Below, in pieces: positions 33,323 to 41,938 of a stretch of 64,000 nucleotides of DNA. Source of the DNA: Neolewinella lacunae (GTDB lineage: Bacteria; Bacteroidota; Bacteroidia; Chitinophagales; Saprospiraceae). A model generated the notes under the pieces. The model saw only the letters and a list, made by a program, of their open reading frames with translations. It was not told the DNA's origin and searched no databases. The DNA lies in assembly GCF_014349155.1 (NCBI RefSeq), contig NZ_JACSIT010000104.1, positions 1-64,000 of the forward strand, read 5' to 3'. The position numbers were made by a program, and so were the translations under genes. The stretch's first letter is position 1. Each line of letters opens with the position of its first letter.

Positions 33323-34726
33323 ATGAAAGAAAGCTACAAACACTTACCTGCCAGGTACTTCTGGCCAGTTTTATTTTTCCTGGCCGTGTTCATTTCTGGA
33401 TGTCAGCCCGACGATGACGATATCTTTGACGCTGAGCTCCCTTCCCCTGCGGCCATCGACGCTGAAGTGGCCCTGCGCTACCACGAGCTGTTCCTGGACC
33501 TGGAGCGCTTCACCCCTGGTTACCGCCCGCCGGTATCGGCCCGTGCCGCTGCCTACGTTTCCTGGATCGGTTACGAGACCCTGGTGCCCGCCATGGGCGG
33601 CAGCAACTCGCTGGCCCCCCACTTTAACGTTAGCGGCCTGCCCGAGCCCGAGCCCGGCCGCCCCTACCACTGGCCAACGGCCCTGGTGGAAGCCTACACG
33701 CAGTCGCTGGAATACTTCTTTCCCAATGCTCCGGCTGAACGTCTCTTCGCCATCTACGAATTGCGCAACGAGTTCTTTGAAATCTACAAGCAACAGGTTT
33801 CCCACGAAACCTTCACCCGCTCTTCCGCCTACGGCCGGGAGATGGCCGCCGTCATCTGTGCCTGGTCGGCTACCGATGCTGCTGGCCACGAAGCTTACCT
33901 GCGCAACAGCGACCCCACCTACGTCCCACCAACTGGCCCGGGATTGTGGCAGCCGACTTTCCCTGACTTCACCCCCGCCCTGCTGCCCCGCTGGGGTACT
34001 GTCCGCACTTTTGCTGCCGACGAGACCGACGTCATTCCCCCGCCCCTGGAGTACAGCACCGATCCCAGCTCCGCCATCTACCAGGAGGCCCTGACGGTGC
34101 GCAACATGGTCGTCGAAATCAAAGCCGGTGGCCTGGAAGAAGACCGATGGATCGGGGAATTCTGGAGTGACGATTGTCCCATCCTGACCTTCACCCCCGC
34201 TGGCCGCTGGTATGCAGTGGCCAACCAGCTGGTGCAGGGTGAAAACCTCCGCCTTGACCGGGCCGTTACCCTTTACGCCCACCTTGGCATGGCGCTCAAC
34301 GATGCGGGCGTACGCGCGTGGGCCGAGAAATACCGCTACAACTACGAGCGGCCGATCGATTACATCCGCCGCGTCATGCCCGGAAATGAAGACTGGAACA
34401 CCATCATGTGCCCCGATGGCTCCGGAAACTACTTCACGCCACCTTTCCCGGCCTACCCCTCCGGGCACGCCACCTTTGGCGCGGCAGCCGTGGTAACCTT
34501 CGAAAAATTCTTCGGCACCAATGTGGGGATGACCGACCGCTGCCACGAAGGCCGTACGGAGTTCCGGGGTGACCCCCGCACCTTCGCCCGCTTCCGCGAC
34601 ATGGCCATCGAAAATGGCTACTCCCGCATCCCCCTTGGCGTTCATTTCCAAATGGACTCCGACTTTGGCCTCGACCTGGGCTACCGGATCGGAACCAAAG
34701 TCAATGCCCTGCCATGGGGACGGTAG
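33323..34726 (+). CDS. Vanadium-haloperoxidase/PAP2-superfamily lipoprotein
   Basis: A 467-residue lipoprotein (FISGCQ lipobox) of the vanadium-dependent haloperoxidase / PAP2 phosphatase fold. The core motif is YPSGHATFG (Pro379, Ser380, Gly381, His382), followed by the second His motif RIPLGVHF (His441). The long N-terminal helical region (YRPPVSARAAAYVSWIGYETLVPAM) is usual for bacterial VCPO-type proteins. Whether it oxidises halides or is a phosphatase cannot be read from sequence. A consensus promoter box lies 19 bases upstream. The next gene overlaps its end by 13 bases. Confidence 0.87.
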   Translation: MKESYKHLPARYFWPVLFFLAVFISGCQPDDDDIFDAELPSPAAIDAEVALRYHELFLDLERFTPGYRPPVSARAAAYVSWIGYETLVPAMGGSNSLAPHFNVSGLPEPEPGRPYHWPTALVEAYTQSLEYFFPNAPAERLFAIYELRNEFFEIYKQQVSHETFTRSSAYGREMAAVICAWSATDAAGHEAYLRNSDPTYVPPTGPGLWQPTFPDFTPALLPRWGTVRTFAADETDVIPPPLEYSTDPSSAIYQEALTVRNMVVEIKAGGLEEDRWIGEFWSDDCPILTFTPAGRWYAVANQLVQGENLRLDRAVTLYAHLGMALNDAGVRAWAEKYRYNYERPIDYIRRVMPGNEDWNTIMCPDGSGNYFTPPFPAYPSGHATFGAAAVVTFEKFFGTNVGMTDRCHEGRTEFRGDPRTFARFRDMAIENGYSRIPLGVHFQMDSDFGLDLGYRIGTKVNALPWGR

Positions 34727-35241
34727 TGCCCCGCCCGCTTCTCCTGTTGGTCCTCACGCTGGCGTGGGCATCTTGTGACCAAGGTGCCCACGCCAGCGTA
34801 GACGAGCACTGGGAACAGTTGCAACCCCTCGTCCACAGGCAGCAACGCTTGCGCTGTACCATGGACAGCTTACGACAGCAGGCCGTCCAGCTCTGGGATG
34901 GGGTAGTGGAAACACTGGATGCCCAACTGCCAGCAACGATGCCCGCCGAAGAGCGACGCAATATGCTTGCCGTGCGCAATCGCTCCCTCATCCAGATGTT
35001 TATGGCCTACGACTCGCTCTCGCCCGGCATTCAACAGCGCGTGGAAATTGCCGGAGTGCAGGATTCGCTCCTTGCCCTGGCCATCAAAGCCAATAATGCC
35101 CAGACGGAAGCCCTCGCCCGTACCTTGGACAGTACCCTGATGGCCCTGAAGCCGCAGATGAGCAGCGCCGAATTCCGGACCCTTACGGAACAACTTGCGG
35201 GGGGCAGCGACAAGAATGCCTCGCCGCCCTGTGCCCATTAA
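34714..35241 (+). CDS. Helical lipoprotein of unknown function
   Basis: A 175-residue protein with lipobox WASC (PLLLLVLTLAWASC) followed by an almost wholly helical body with heptad-like spacing (LHRQQRLRCTMDSLRQQAVQLW-type stretches), suggestive of a coiled coil. It starts inside the last 13 bases of the haloperoxidase-like gene, so translation is probably coupled. Its stop overlaps the convergent S41 peptidase stop by four bases. Confidence 0.65.
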   Translation: MGTVVPRPLLLLVLTLAWASCDQGAHASVDEHWEQLQPLVHRQQRLRCTMDSLRQQAVQLWDGVVETLDAQLPATMPAEERRNMLAVRNRSLIQMFMAYDSLSPGIQQRVEIAGVQDSLLALAIKANNAQTEALARTLDSTLMALKPQMSSAEFRTLTEQLAGGSDKNASPPCAH

Positions 35242-36677
35242 TCCTGCTTTCCTGCGCTAATAATCCGGATGGTTTCCGCCAGCACCTGGTCTTCGCCGGG
35301 GGCTAAGCCAGCGGACAGCGGGTGTTGAACGGGCACGCCATAACCGAATGCCCCCAGCGAGGAATTGGACACTATCTGGTAGCGGGGGATGCGCACCCGA
35401 ATTGCCGAATGGGGCAATACCAGATCGTAATAAACCATCGCGTTCGCCCCGCTTTCCGTCCCCCCCGTTTCGCCGCCGAAGAAGGTAGCTCCATGTTCGT
35501 GGAGGTGGGCAGCCACCAGGGCTGCCTGCGAGAAGGTGCTTCCGTTGGTAATTACGTTCACTTTTCCGGTGTGAAGGACTTTGCTGGGCTGGTAGGTGAA
35601 AGTGTGGGTCTTTTGGCCCGCAATTTTGTGCTTGCTGGGTTTGATGGAAAAGGCCATTCTGGTGAGCTTGTTCCAGAAGTCCATACTGACGTGCTTATTC
35701 TTCGTGACTTTGCGCTTGGGCTCGTTGAAGTTGAACTCGAAGGGATCCGGCGTCAGGTGGCTCAGCAGGCGGTTGCCGTTGCCGAAATAGCCGCCGGAAT
35801 TGTTGCGCAAATCCAGGACCAACTGGGCTGCGGGGTATTGCTGGAGGTGCTCAAACACCTCCGCGTAGTATTTTTTGAACGCCTTCCGGTCGCTGAAACT
35901 GCTGATTTTAAGGTAGGCCAGGTTTTGCGTTTCGTCCAAGGCATAGGTGCTCCAGTCGTTGGCGTAAACGACCTCAAATGCACCGGGCAAGGCCGTCTCC
36001 ACGGGGGCTTTTAGGGGGCTGTTTGCGTTGTTGACCCACGTTTCCTGGACGTCACCGGCCTGGTTTTTAAAGCCCACCAGCACCTCCCGCTGGATGCCGC
36101 AGAGAAAGAGGAAATAGGTTCTGAACTTGCGAATGGTTTCCGCTTCCACCAGGGCGGTGGTGTAGCCGTCCCGTTCCTGGAACTGGGCCATTTCTGCTAG
36201 AACATCTTTAATAGGGATGCTATCAAGGCTAAGGAGTTCATCGTTGGTGGAAAAGGGCAAGTCCTCATCGGTGGTGTTGGCGATGTAGATTTTCCCCTCG
36301 GCGCGCTTGATCTCAAAAGGCAGGAGTATTTTTTGCCCTTTCAAGGAATTGTACCAGGCCTCGGAGGGTTTCCCAAAGGTGTGGCCACACTTGACCCGGG
36401 CAATCAGGTGACGGGCTACGAGGTGAAACTTCAGTTCCGTCAGGCTATCGGGCAAGGCCTCCCGCTGGCTTTCGTAAAAGGCGCGGAATTCTGCCTCGGG
36501 AGTGTAGTGGAAAGGCGCGGGGTGGTAGTTGATTAAGGATGCGTACAGTACGTCGTAATCTTCCATCAACTGGGCCTGGGTCAACATCTTCTCGTAGGGC
36601 CCTTGCGGGTCCTGGGCGCTCAGCATCCCCCAACTCCCAAACAGCAATACGTATGCACACAATTTTTTCATTTTCAT
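35238..36677 (-). CDS. S41-family peptidase (secreted, tail-specific protease-like)
   Basis: A 479-residue exported protein: signal peptide ending GMLSAQ, an N-terminal helical region, and the S41 core with LAYLKISSFSDR, VLDLRNNSGGYFGNGNRLL and the Ser motif in NGSTFSQAALVAAHL. A GETGGTESG block follows. No PDZ domain is evident, unlike CtpA proteases. Probably periplasmic. It is convergent with the helical lipoprotein gene (4-base overlap of stops), and a dispersed-element copy lies just upstream of its start. Confidence 0.85.
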   Translation of the reverse strand: MKMKKLCAYVLLFGSWGMLSAQDPQGPYEKMLTQAQLMEDYDVLYASLINYHPAPFHYTPEAEFRAFYESQREALPDSLTELKFHLVARHLIARVKCGHTFGKPSEAWYNSLKGQKILLPFEIKRAEGKIYIANTTDEDLPFSTNDELLSLDSIPIKDVLAEMAQFQERDGYTTALVEAETIRKFRTYFLFLCGIQREVLVGFKNQAGDVQETWVNNANSPLKAPVETALPGAFEVVYANDWSTYALDETQNLAYLKISSFSDRKAFKKYYAEVFEHLQQYPAAQLVLDLRNNSGGYFGNGNRLLSHLTPDPFEFNFNEPKRKVTKNKHVSMDFWNKLTRMAFSIKPSKHKIAGQKTHTFTYQPSKVLHTGKVNVITNGSTFSQAALVAAHLHEHGATFFGGETGGTESGANAMVYYDLVLPHSAIRVRIPRYQIVSNSSLGAFGYGVPVQHPLSAGLAPGEDQVLAETIRIISAGKQD

Positions 36678-36759
36678 CTTTTCACTGGATAACTACGGGT
36701 TTGCGTTGACAACTGCCTTTGCCCTGGACTTGCCCCGCTCTCCTCCGGCTCCTAACCTG

Positions 36760-36777
36760 GCACCTGCGGCCGCGCCC
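36760..36777 (-). repeat. Dispersed GC-rich element, copy 10
   Basis: Exact core GCACCTGCGGCCGCGCCC between the S41 peptidase and the ABC ATPase genes; left flank GGCTCCTAACCTG is a partial tail. Confidence 0.8.
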
Positions 36778-36787
36778 TGGTGCTACG

Positions 36788-37636
36788 CTAACTCGCTAAA
36801 ATCGCCTCCTTGATCTCTTCCACCAGGGCCTTGTGTTCGGGGCTGAAGTGATCTTTCCAAGCCAGGCCGCGGGTTTTGAGATCGAAGTGTTTGACCAGGG
36901 TACCGACGGGGTGCAAGGTGCCGTCGGCATTCGTGGGGTAGCCCAGCACGTAGAGGGAGTCGGCCATCTCCACGGCCAGGTCAATATCGTGGGTACAGAA
37001 AATGATGGTGGCCAGTTCGTGGCTCTGGTTGATGAGCCTGAAGGCGTTGATGGCGTTCTGGATATTGCCCACGTCGAGGCCCGAAAAAGGCTCGTCCAGA
37101 ATGATGTAGTTGGTTGAACTCAGCACTTGTTCCAGGATGGCCGTGCGCTGCCGCTGTCCGCCGGATAGCTCATTGGGGTACTGGTGCCTGACGGCATAAA
37201 GGCCCCAGTCTTTGAGGTACTGGGTGATTTTTTTGTCTTTTTCCGCCGCCGGGAGGCTTTGCTTGCGCATGGCAAATTCCATGGCCTGCTGGATGGTCTT
37301 GTGGCGGAAGAGGACGTAATTCTGGCTTACGAAGCCTACGTCGCCTTCCCGCACCTTGCGCAGCGGTGGGTTCTCCCCCTCCTTAATGGGGGCCTGGAGA
37401 TCGGAGATCATTACTTCGCCCTGGGTAGGTTGCTCCAGGCCCGCCAGGGAGCGGAAGAGGGTGGATTTGCCCCGCCCGGAGCGGCCAACGAAGGCAATCG
37501 TCTGCCCCTGCACCACGTCGGGCCGTAAGACGTCTTTTTCCGTGAACGTGATGTGCTCAATGATCTGTTTTTCGCCGTAGGCCACCCCCACGTTTTCTAC
37601 GTGCAGAATCGCCTCGGCGTGTTGATAGGTAGCCAT
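36788..37636 (-). CDS. ABC importer ATP-binding protein (NitT/TauT-like)
   Basis: A 282-residue ABC ATPase. Walker A is GRSGRGKST (residues 51-59), signature LSGGQ (157-161), Walker B YIILDE (177-182) and H-loop FCTHD. A moderately long insert precedes Walker A (TFTEKDVLRPDVVQGQ). It is the third gene of an operon: it starts four bases after the permease stop. The ATG at 37636 is chosen; a longer in-frame N-terminus reading into the permease gene is not ATPase-like. The transported solute is unknown, but family resemblance is to nitrate/taurine-type importers. Confidence 0.9.
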   Translation of the reverse strand: MATYQHAEAILHVENVGVAYGEKQIIEHITFTEKDVLRPDVVQGQTIAFVGRSGRGKSTLFRSLAGLEQPTQGEVMISDLQAPIKEGENPPLRKVREGDVGFVSQNYVLFRHKTIQQAMEFAMRKQSLPAAEKDKKITQYLKDWGLYAVRHQYPNELSGGQRQRTAILEQVLSSTNYIILDEPFSGLDVGNIQNAINAFRLINQSHELATIIFCTHDIDLAVEMADSLYVLGYPTNADGTLHPVGTLVKHFDLKTRGLAWKDHFSPEHKALVEEIKEAILAS

Positions 37637-37640
37637 GGCC

Positions 37641-38420
37641 TCAGATTTTGGAATAGCGGAACAGCATGCGCCGTAAAAAATTAAGGAAAACGTCAATCCC
37701 CAGCCCCACCAACAGAATGATGATTTGCAGCGCAACAATGCGGCCGTGGTTCATGAATTTATCGCTGTTCTTAATCAGTACGCCCAGGCCACCGGCCGCC
37801 ACCAGGATGGACTCCACCGTCACCAGCATCATCCAGGTGATGGCCAGGTTTTGGCGCAGGACTTCAATGACGTAGTCCAGGCGGCCCTTGATGACCACTT
37901 CCCAGAGCACTTCCCAGCGGCTGCACTGCAAAGAACGGGCGTGGTCGAGTTCCTCCTGCGGAATAGCGGTAATGACGCCGAGCAGGGAAGTGATGAAGTA
38001 GAGGCTCATGAACACTACCAAGACGAGGATCTGCATATCCCGCGCGTCATTGACCACCATCGCCAGGTAGAAGGTGATGCCGGTAAGTGGCAAATAGCGC
38101 ATCCGCGATAGCATGATGGCGACGGGACGAAAAAAGGGGACCACCGAGAGGTAGGCGAAAAAGAGGGAGATCAGGATGGAGATCACCGTCGCCTGCAGGC
38201 AAAGCCAGAGGCTGGAGGCGATGTGGCGTACGAGGCCTTCGGCAAACAGATCCCGAAAGCCTTCCCAGGCCAGCGACGGCGGGGGAAAGAGTTTGGTGGG
38301 CCCGGAGGTCCCGATGAACCAGAGGCCGAGCAGCAGCACCACCCAGATCCCGGAGATCAGGGCGGTGTGCTGGCGGGCTAGCCGTTCGAAGGGTTTAAAC
38401 CAACTTCCGATAGTGGGCAC
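37641..38420 (-). CDS. ABC importer permease (NitT/TauT-like)
   Basis: A 259-residue inner-membrane permease with about six transmembrane helices (for example ISGIWVVLLLGLWFIG, VISILISLFFAYLSVV, ILVLVVFMSLYFITSLLGVI). The EAA-type cytoplasmic loop is recognisable around DHARSLQCSRWEVLWEVVIKGRLDYVIEVLRQNLAI. One permease gene with one ATPase gene implies homodimers of each. It starts 11 bases after the stop of the OmpA-fused binding protein. Confidence 0.9.
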   Translation of the reverse strand: MPTIGSWFKPFERLARQHTALISGIWVVLLLGLWFIGTSGPTKLFPPPSLAWEGFRDLFAEGLVRHIASSLWLCLQATVISILISLFFAYLSVVPFFRPVAIMLSRMRYLPLTGITFYLAMVVNDARDMQILVLVVFMSLYFITSLLGVITAIPQEELDHARSLQCSRWEVLWEVVIKGRLDYVIEVLRQNLAITWMMLVTVESILVAAGGLGVLIKNSDKFMNHGRIVALQIIILLVGLGIDVFLNFLRRMLFRYSKI

Positions 38421-38431
38421 TTTGAGGAGGA

Positions 38432-40222
38432 TTAGTTGAGCAAGTTAATCACCACGCGGCGGTTCTGGGCGCGGCCGGTAGCGGTGGCATTATCGGCCAC
38501 GGGCTCCGTTTCACCCTTACCCTCCACTTTCTGGAAGCGGTTGGCGGGGATGCCGCGCTGAATCATGTAGGTTTTCACCGCTTCGGCCCGCGACTGCGAG
38601 AGTACGAAGTTGGCGTCGGCGTCTCCCTCGGAATCGGTGTGGCCTACCATTTCCAGCTTGGCGTCTTCGGCCTGGATGAGCAGGTTGTAGATCTGGTCTA
38701 AGACGTCCTTAGCCCCGGGTGCGAGCGTGGCCCGGCCGCTGGCGAAGTTGATCTTCCACTCCCCGGAAGCGAGGACGGAGCGGGCCTTCTGGGTATAGTC
38801 GGTCGTGTAAGCCGCGCCAGCGTCGATGTCTTTGACGTTGGAGAGGAAACTGAGGTTGACGGCCTCGGCGTAGGGGACGATGCGCTTGACGTTCTGGTTG
38901 AAGCCGGCGGGGTTGAGTTCCTTGAGGTAGTATGACACCTGGTCGTAAACGGCCTGGTAGCGGTTTACGCCGTCGGTAAGGCCATAGTACTGCCGGGCGT
39001 CGGCGAGGTTGAAGACCCGCGAGCCGCCCATGTTGTAGCTGATGCCGCCTTTTTCGCCCTTCTGGCCCTGGAACATTGCCTTCCAGTAAGCGGCGTCTTC
39101 CATCTGGTAGGTTGCCGTTACGGCCTCGGCCGCGCGCTGCCGCCAGGAGTCGTAGAGCTTCAGCTGGTTGGAAGAGGTGAAGGAAGACTTGAGGATATTG
39201 CTCACCATTGCGGGGTTGCGCTCACACCATTCCTTGACGGCGATGAGGGTGGTGGCCATCTGGTTGTTGAATTCTTTGGTGGAGACGATGTCGGTAAAAC
39301 CCGTCAGGGCGTCAAAGACCATTTTGTCGCCCGGCGTCCAGGTCGCACAGCCATCGATGGCCTTATTAATGGTGTTGCCCGTCAGTTTGCCGTCGACGAT
39401 TTCCTTAAGGGGGATCGTCCAGCCTTCCCGTTGGGACTTGATCAGTTCCTTGGCCGACTCGATGTAGTCGTCGTTGGCCGAGGGGTAGAAGTTGACGGCG
39501 TTGGGGTCGTAGGTAGACGGATCGGGGTTGACGGGGATGCCGTTGGCGAAGGCGTAGTTGACGGAAGTCACCCAGTCTCCGTCGCCGATGACGGTAGAGA
39601 TCAGGGCACCGCGCATGGACTGCGGGTCGAGCTTCCACTTCGGCGGGCCGATGAGTTTGTCTTCGCCGTAGCTGAGGCCTACCGCGCCGATGACCTGTAC
39701 GTGGTACTTTCCGGGGCCGTACTTATCGTCAATGGCTTGCTGTACGGAACTGATGTAATAAGGTGCGCCGTCGCCCATCATCATGATGGCAAAAACGCCT
39801 TCCTCGGGGTGGGCTTTGCCAGCGTCAAATTCCTGGATGAACTTCATCTGGAGATTGCGCAACTCGGAGAGCCAGTCCTGGCGGATGATTTCCAGGTTGA
39901 CGTTGTTGCTTTCCATGACGGAGCCCTCGGTGGTGAAAGGGCCACCGTTGGCGGCGATGATGCCCGACTGGGCGTTCCAGGCGTAGGCGGCGATGCGCGC
40001 CAGGGGTTGGCTGGCTACTTTTTGGGAACGGGCCTCGCCGGGCAGCGGAATTTGGGCAGCGTCGGTTACGTTGTTAACGTCGCTATCCGTTACCTCGATG
40101 CTTTCCAGTTGCCGGGATTCTTCTACCTTGATGCCCGGGGCAAACTGGTAGAGGAAGTAAGCAATCACGCCCACGATCAGCAGCGTGATCAGGAGCTTGG
40201 AAAAAGTGGTGAGTCTGGCCAT
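38432..40222 (-). CDS. Solute-binding protein fused to an OmpA peptidoglycan-binding domain
   Basis: A 596-residue protein: an N-terminal membrane anchor (MARLTTFSKLLITLLIVGVIAYFLY), a central periplasmic-binding-protein-like region (about residues 75-420, with DWLSELRNLQMKF, MMMGDGAPYY, TWTPGDKMVFDALTGF and IAVKEWCERNP), a linker region, and a C-terminal OmpA-like domain (about residues 480-596) carrying INFASGRATL, VGHTDSEGDADANFVLSQSRA and GRAQNRRVVI. It heads an operon with an ABC permease and ATPase. Known binding proteins are free or lipid-anchored; here the receptor seems anchored in the inner membrane and tied to peptidoglycan. The ATG at 40222 starts the anchor helix. Confidence 0.85.
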   Translation of the reverse strand: MARLTTFSKLLITLLIVGVIAYFLYQFAPGIKVEESRQLESIEVTDSDVNNVTDAAQIPLPGEARSQKVASQPLARIAAYAWNAQSGIIAANGGPFTTEGSVMESNNVNLEIIRQDWLSELRNLQMKFIQEFDAGKAHPEEGVFAIMMMGDGAPYYISSVQQAIDDKYGPGKYHVQVIGAVGLSYGEDKLIGPPKWKLDPQSMRGALISTVIGDGDWVTSVNYAFANGIPVNPDPSTYDPNAVNFYPSANDDYIESAKELIKSQREGWTIPLKEIVDGKLTGNTINKAIDGCATWTPGDKMVFDALTGFTDIVSTKEFNNQMATTLIAVKEWCERNPAMVSNILKSSFTSSNQLKLYDSWRQRAAEAVTATYQMEDAAYWKAMFQGQKGEKGGISYNMGGSRVFNLADARQYYGLTDGVNRYQAVYDQVSYYLKELNPAGFNQNVKRIVPYAEAVNLSFLSNVKDIDAGAAYTTDYTQKARSVLASGEWKINFASGRATLAPGAKDVLDQIYNLLIQAEDAKLEMVGHTDSEGDADANFVLSQSRAEAVKTYMIQRGIPANRFQKVEGKGETEPVADNATATGRAQNRRVVINLLN

Positions 40223-40327
40223 TGCGTGTGGGTATTTTATGCTTGGATGAATAAGGCAGGAGCGGAAAAGGCAAGCTTTTTCGCGGAAGAACGGGTGGGA
40301 TTTCGCAGCCAAGATAAGTGATTGTTG

Positions 40328-40349
40328 GCACCTGCGGTCCATGCGGCCC
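40328..40349 (-). repeat. Degenerate dispersed GC-rich element
   Basis: GCACCTGCGG then TCCAT then GCGGCCCC: the core interrupted by about five bases. Listed as a decayed copy. Confidence 0.4.
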
Positions 40350-40475
40350 CCGAAAACACGATCAACGGGTTGGAACGACGATGAACTTCCCCGAAAAGTC
40401 GATCAGGGTGCCTCCGTTGGGACGCTGAGAGGTGGGCCCCGGACCTCCCCGGCTTTCCCCGGGGAGCCTCGCCCG

Positions 40476-40493
40476 GCACCTGCGGCCGCGCCC
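40476..40493 (-). repeat. Dispersed GC-rich element, copy 11
   Basis: Exact core GCACCTGCGGCCGCGCCC; the left flank CGGGGAGCCTCGCCCG is unlike the usual tail. Confidence 0.8.
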
Positions 40494-40511
40494 GAGCGTT
40501 GCGGATTGACG

Positions 40512-40550
40512 AAAAAACAGGCCGCCCCCAAAATGACTTCGGAGGCGGCA
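40512..40550 (-). terminator. Terminator of the small secreted-protein gene
   Basis: On the minus strand GCCGCC...GGGCGGC stem followed by CTGTTTTTTCG. Confidence 0.65.
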
Positions 40551-40581
40551 CTGTTACGGGTTTGATGATAATAATTTGGGG

Positions 40582-41169
40582 CTACTGCACCCGCACCTTG
40601 TACTGGAAGGTATTGCCAACGGATTTGCCGTCGAAGTGGATGCTGATGATGTAGCCATTGACGTTGTTGAGCTGGTGCTGCCGCGTTTCGCTTTTGTTGC
40701 TCTGCTGGGAATTGATTTCGTTGAACCAGCCCGTGTGCAGTTTGGTGTAGTTGCCGTTTCTATCGACTTTGCAGATGACGTAGCTCGTCTTGCCTTTGCC
40801 ATCGAGTTCGTTGATGTTGACCGTCATCGAGTTCTTGTTGGAAGGGACGCACGAGAGGTACATGCGACCGCCGGTGCTGACGATGCGGCCTTCTTCCCAG
40901 CTGCCGAAGTCGAGCCGGCGCGGGCCGATGGTGGACCAGGCGCTGGAGCGCTGGTTCCAGTACTGGACCATCTTGCTCGTCAGGCCCGTGTAAGTACCGG
41001 GGTTCGCCAGGCAATTAGGGAAGCTGGCGGGCGAGCAGCCCTTTTCTTTCAGCACCTTATCGATTTCCTTATTCAAGTCGGAGATGACGCTGGGAGCAGA
41101 CTGGCAGCTCTGGGCCGTGGCAAAACCGATGCCGCACAGCAGGAGCAGGGTAGAGAAAAAGTAACGCAT
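40582..41169 (-). CDS. Small secreted protein of unknown function
   Basis: A 195-residue secreted protein with a signal peptide (MRYFFSTLLLLCGIGFATAQ) and four Cys in the mature part (CQS, KGCSPASFPNC and YLSC). Beta-rich strands dominate the second half (GRMYLSCVPSNKNSMTVNINEL, GYIISIHFDGKSVGN). A terminator follows. It is monocistronic and divergent from the sigma-factor gene. No family recognised. Confidence 0.65.
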   Translation of the reverse strand: MRYFFSTLLLLCGIGFATAQSCQSAPSVISDLNKEIDKVLKEKGCSPASFPNCLANPGTYTGLTSKMVQYWNQRSSAWSTIGPRRLDFGSWEEGRIVSTGGRMYLSCVPSNKNSMTVNINELDGKGKTSYVICKVDRNGNYTKLHTGWFNEINSQQSNKSETRQHQLNNVNGYIISIHFDGKSVGNTFQYKVRVQ

Positions 41170-41380
41170 GAAGAACGAATTTTAAGGGAGGAAAACCGGT
41201 GGCGGAAGCTCCGGCGGGATGAAGCATTGTCGCCGCCCGGGCGAGCGGCGGGAGAAAGGCTGCAGCGGCAGTTGGCGACGGCCATTTTCCGGATTAGGGA
41301 CGGTGCCGCAAATTCAATTCCACACGGCCCCCGATTTTTTTTTATTTTGGCGGGGCCATAACACTAGTTTGCTCTACACT

Positions 41381-41938
41381 ATGCAAGGAATGACCGACCT
41401 GGAACTGGTCCGGGCCTTCTGCGCCGAAGACCGGCGGCAGGCCTTGGGGATCCTCTACCAGCGCTACGGCCATCTGGTGGTGGGCCTGTGCCTGGACTAC
41501 CTCAAGGAACGGGAAGCGGCGCGCGACGCGACAATGGAGATTTTCGAGAAGGTCACGCTCAAAGTCTGCGACCAGCCCATCGAAACCTTCCGGGCCTGGC
41601 TCTTCTACACCAGCCGCAACTACTGCATCGACCTGTTGCGCAAGCAAATCCGGGAACGGGAGCGCCAGGAAAAAATACCCGGGCCGGAGCTTATGGAAAG
41701 TGAGGCCGGGGAGCGTCCCTTAAGTGAAGCAAGGCTGGCCCTGCTGCCCGAGGCGCTGGCCCAACTGCCAGTTGCCCAGGCCCGTTGCGTCCGCCTTTTT
41801 TATTTATCAGGGATGACTTACGTACAAGTTTGCGAGCGTACCGGCTACGACCTCAAGCAGGTAAAAAGCTACCTGCAAAACGGCCGCCGCAATCTGCGTA
41901 TTCACTTAGAAAAACTGGCGCATGAGCGATCAGAGTAA
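41381..41938 (+). CDS. ECF-type sigma factor
   Basis: A 185-residue sigma-70 family regulator with region 2 at about residues 20-90 (ILYQRYGHLVVGLCLDYLKEREAARDATMEIFEKV, TFRAWLFYTSRNYCIDLLR) and region 4 at about 125-180 (ALAQLPVAQARCVRLFYLSGMTYVQVCERTGYDLKQVKSYLQNGRRNLR). It is the first gene of a four-gene array; the next gene starts within its last 17 bases. A box reading TATTTTGG lies about 30 bases upstream. The product probably directs transcription of this array or of an envelope-stress regulon. Confidence 0.9.
   Translation: MQGMTDLELVRAFCAEDRRQALGILYQRYGHLVVGLCLDYLKEREAARDATMEIFEKVTLKVCDQPIETFRAWLFYTSRNYCIDLLRKQIRERERQEKIPGPELMESEAGERPLSEARLALLPEALAQLPVAQARCVRLFYLSGMTYVQVCERTGYDLKQVKSYLQNGRRNLRIHLEKLAHERSE

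Larger units (their letters stand above)
40223..40581. other. Intergenic region upstream of the binding-protein gene
   Basis: 359 bases with no supported gene. They hold one clear and one degenerate dispersed-element copy, a minus-strand box TATCTTGG (one mismatch to TAnnTTTG) near 40311-40318, and a terminator for the gene to the right. Confidence 0.45.
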
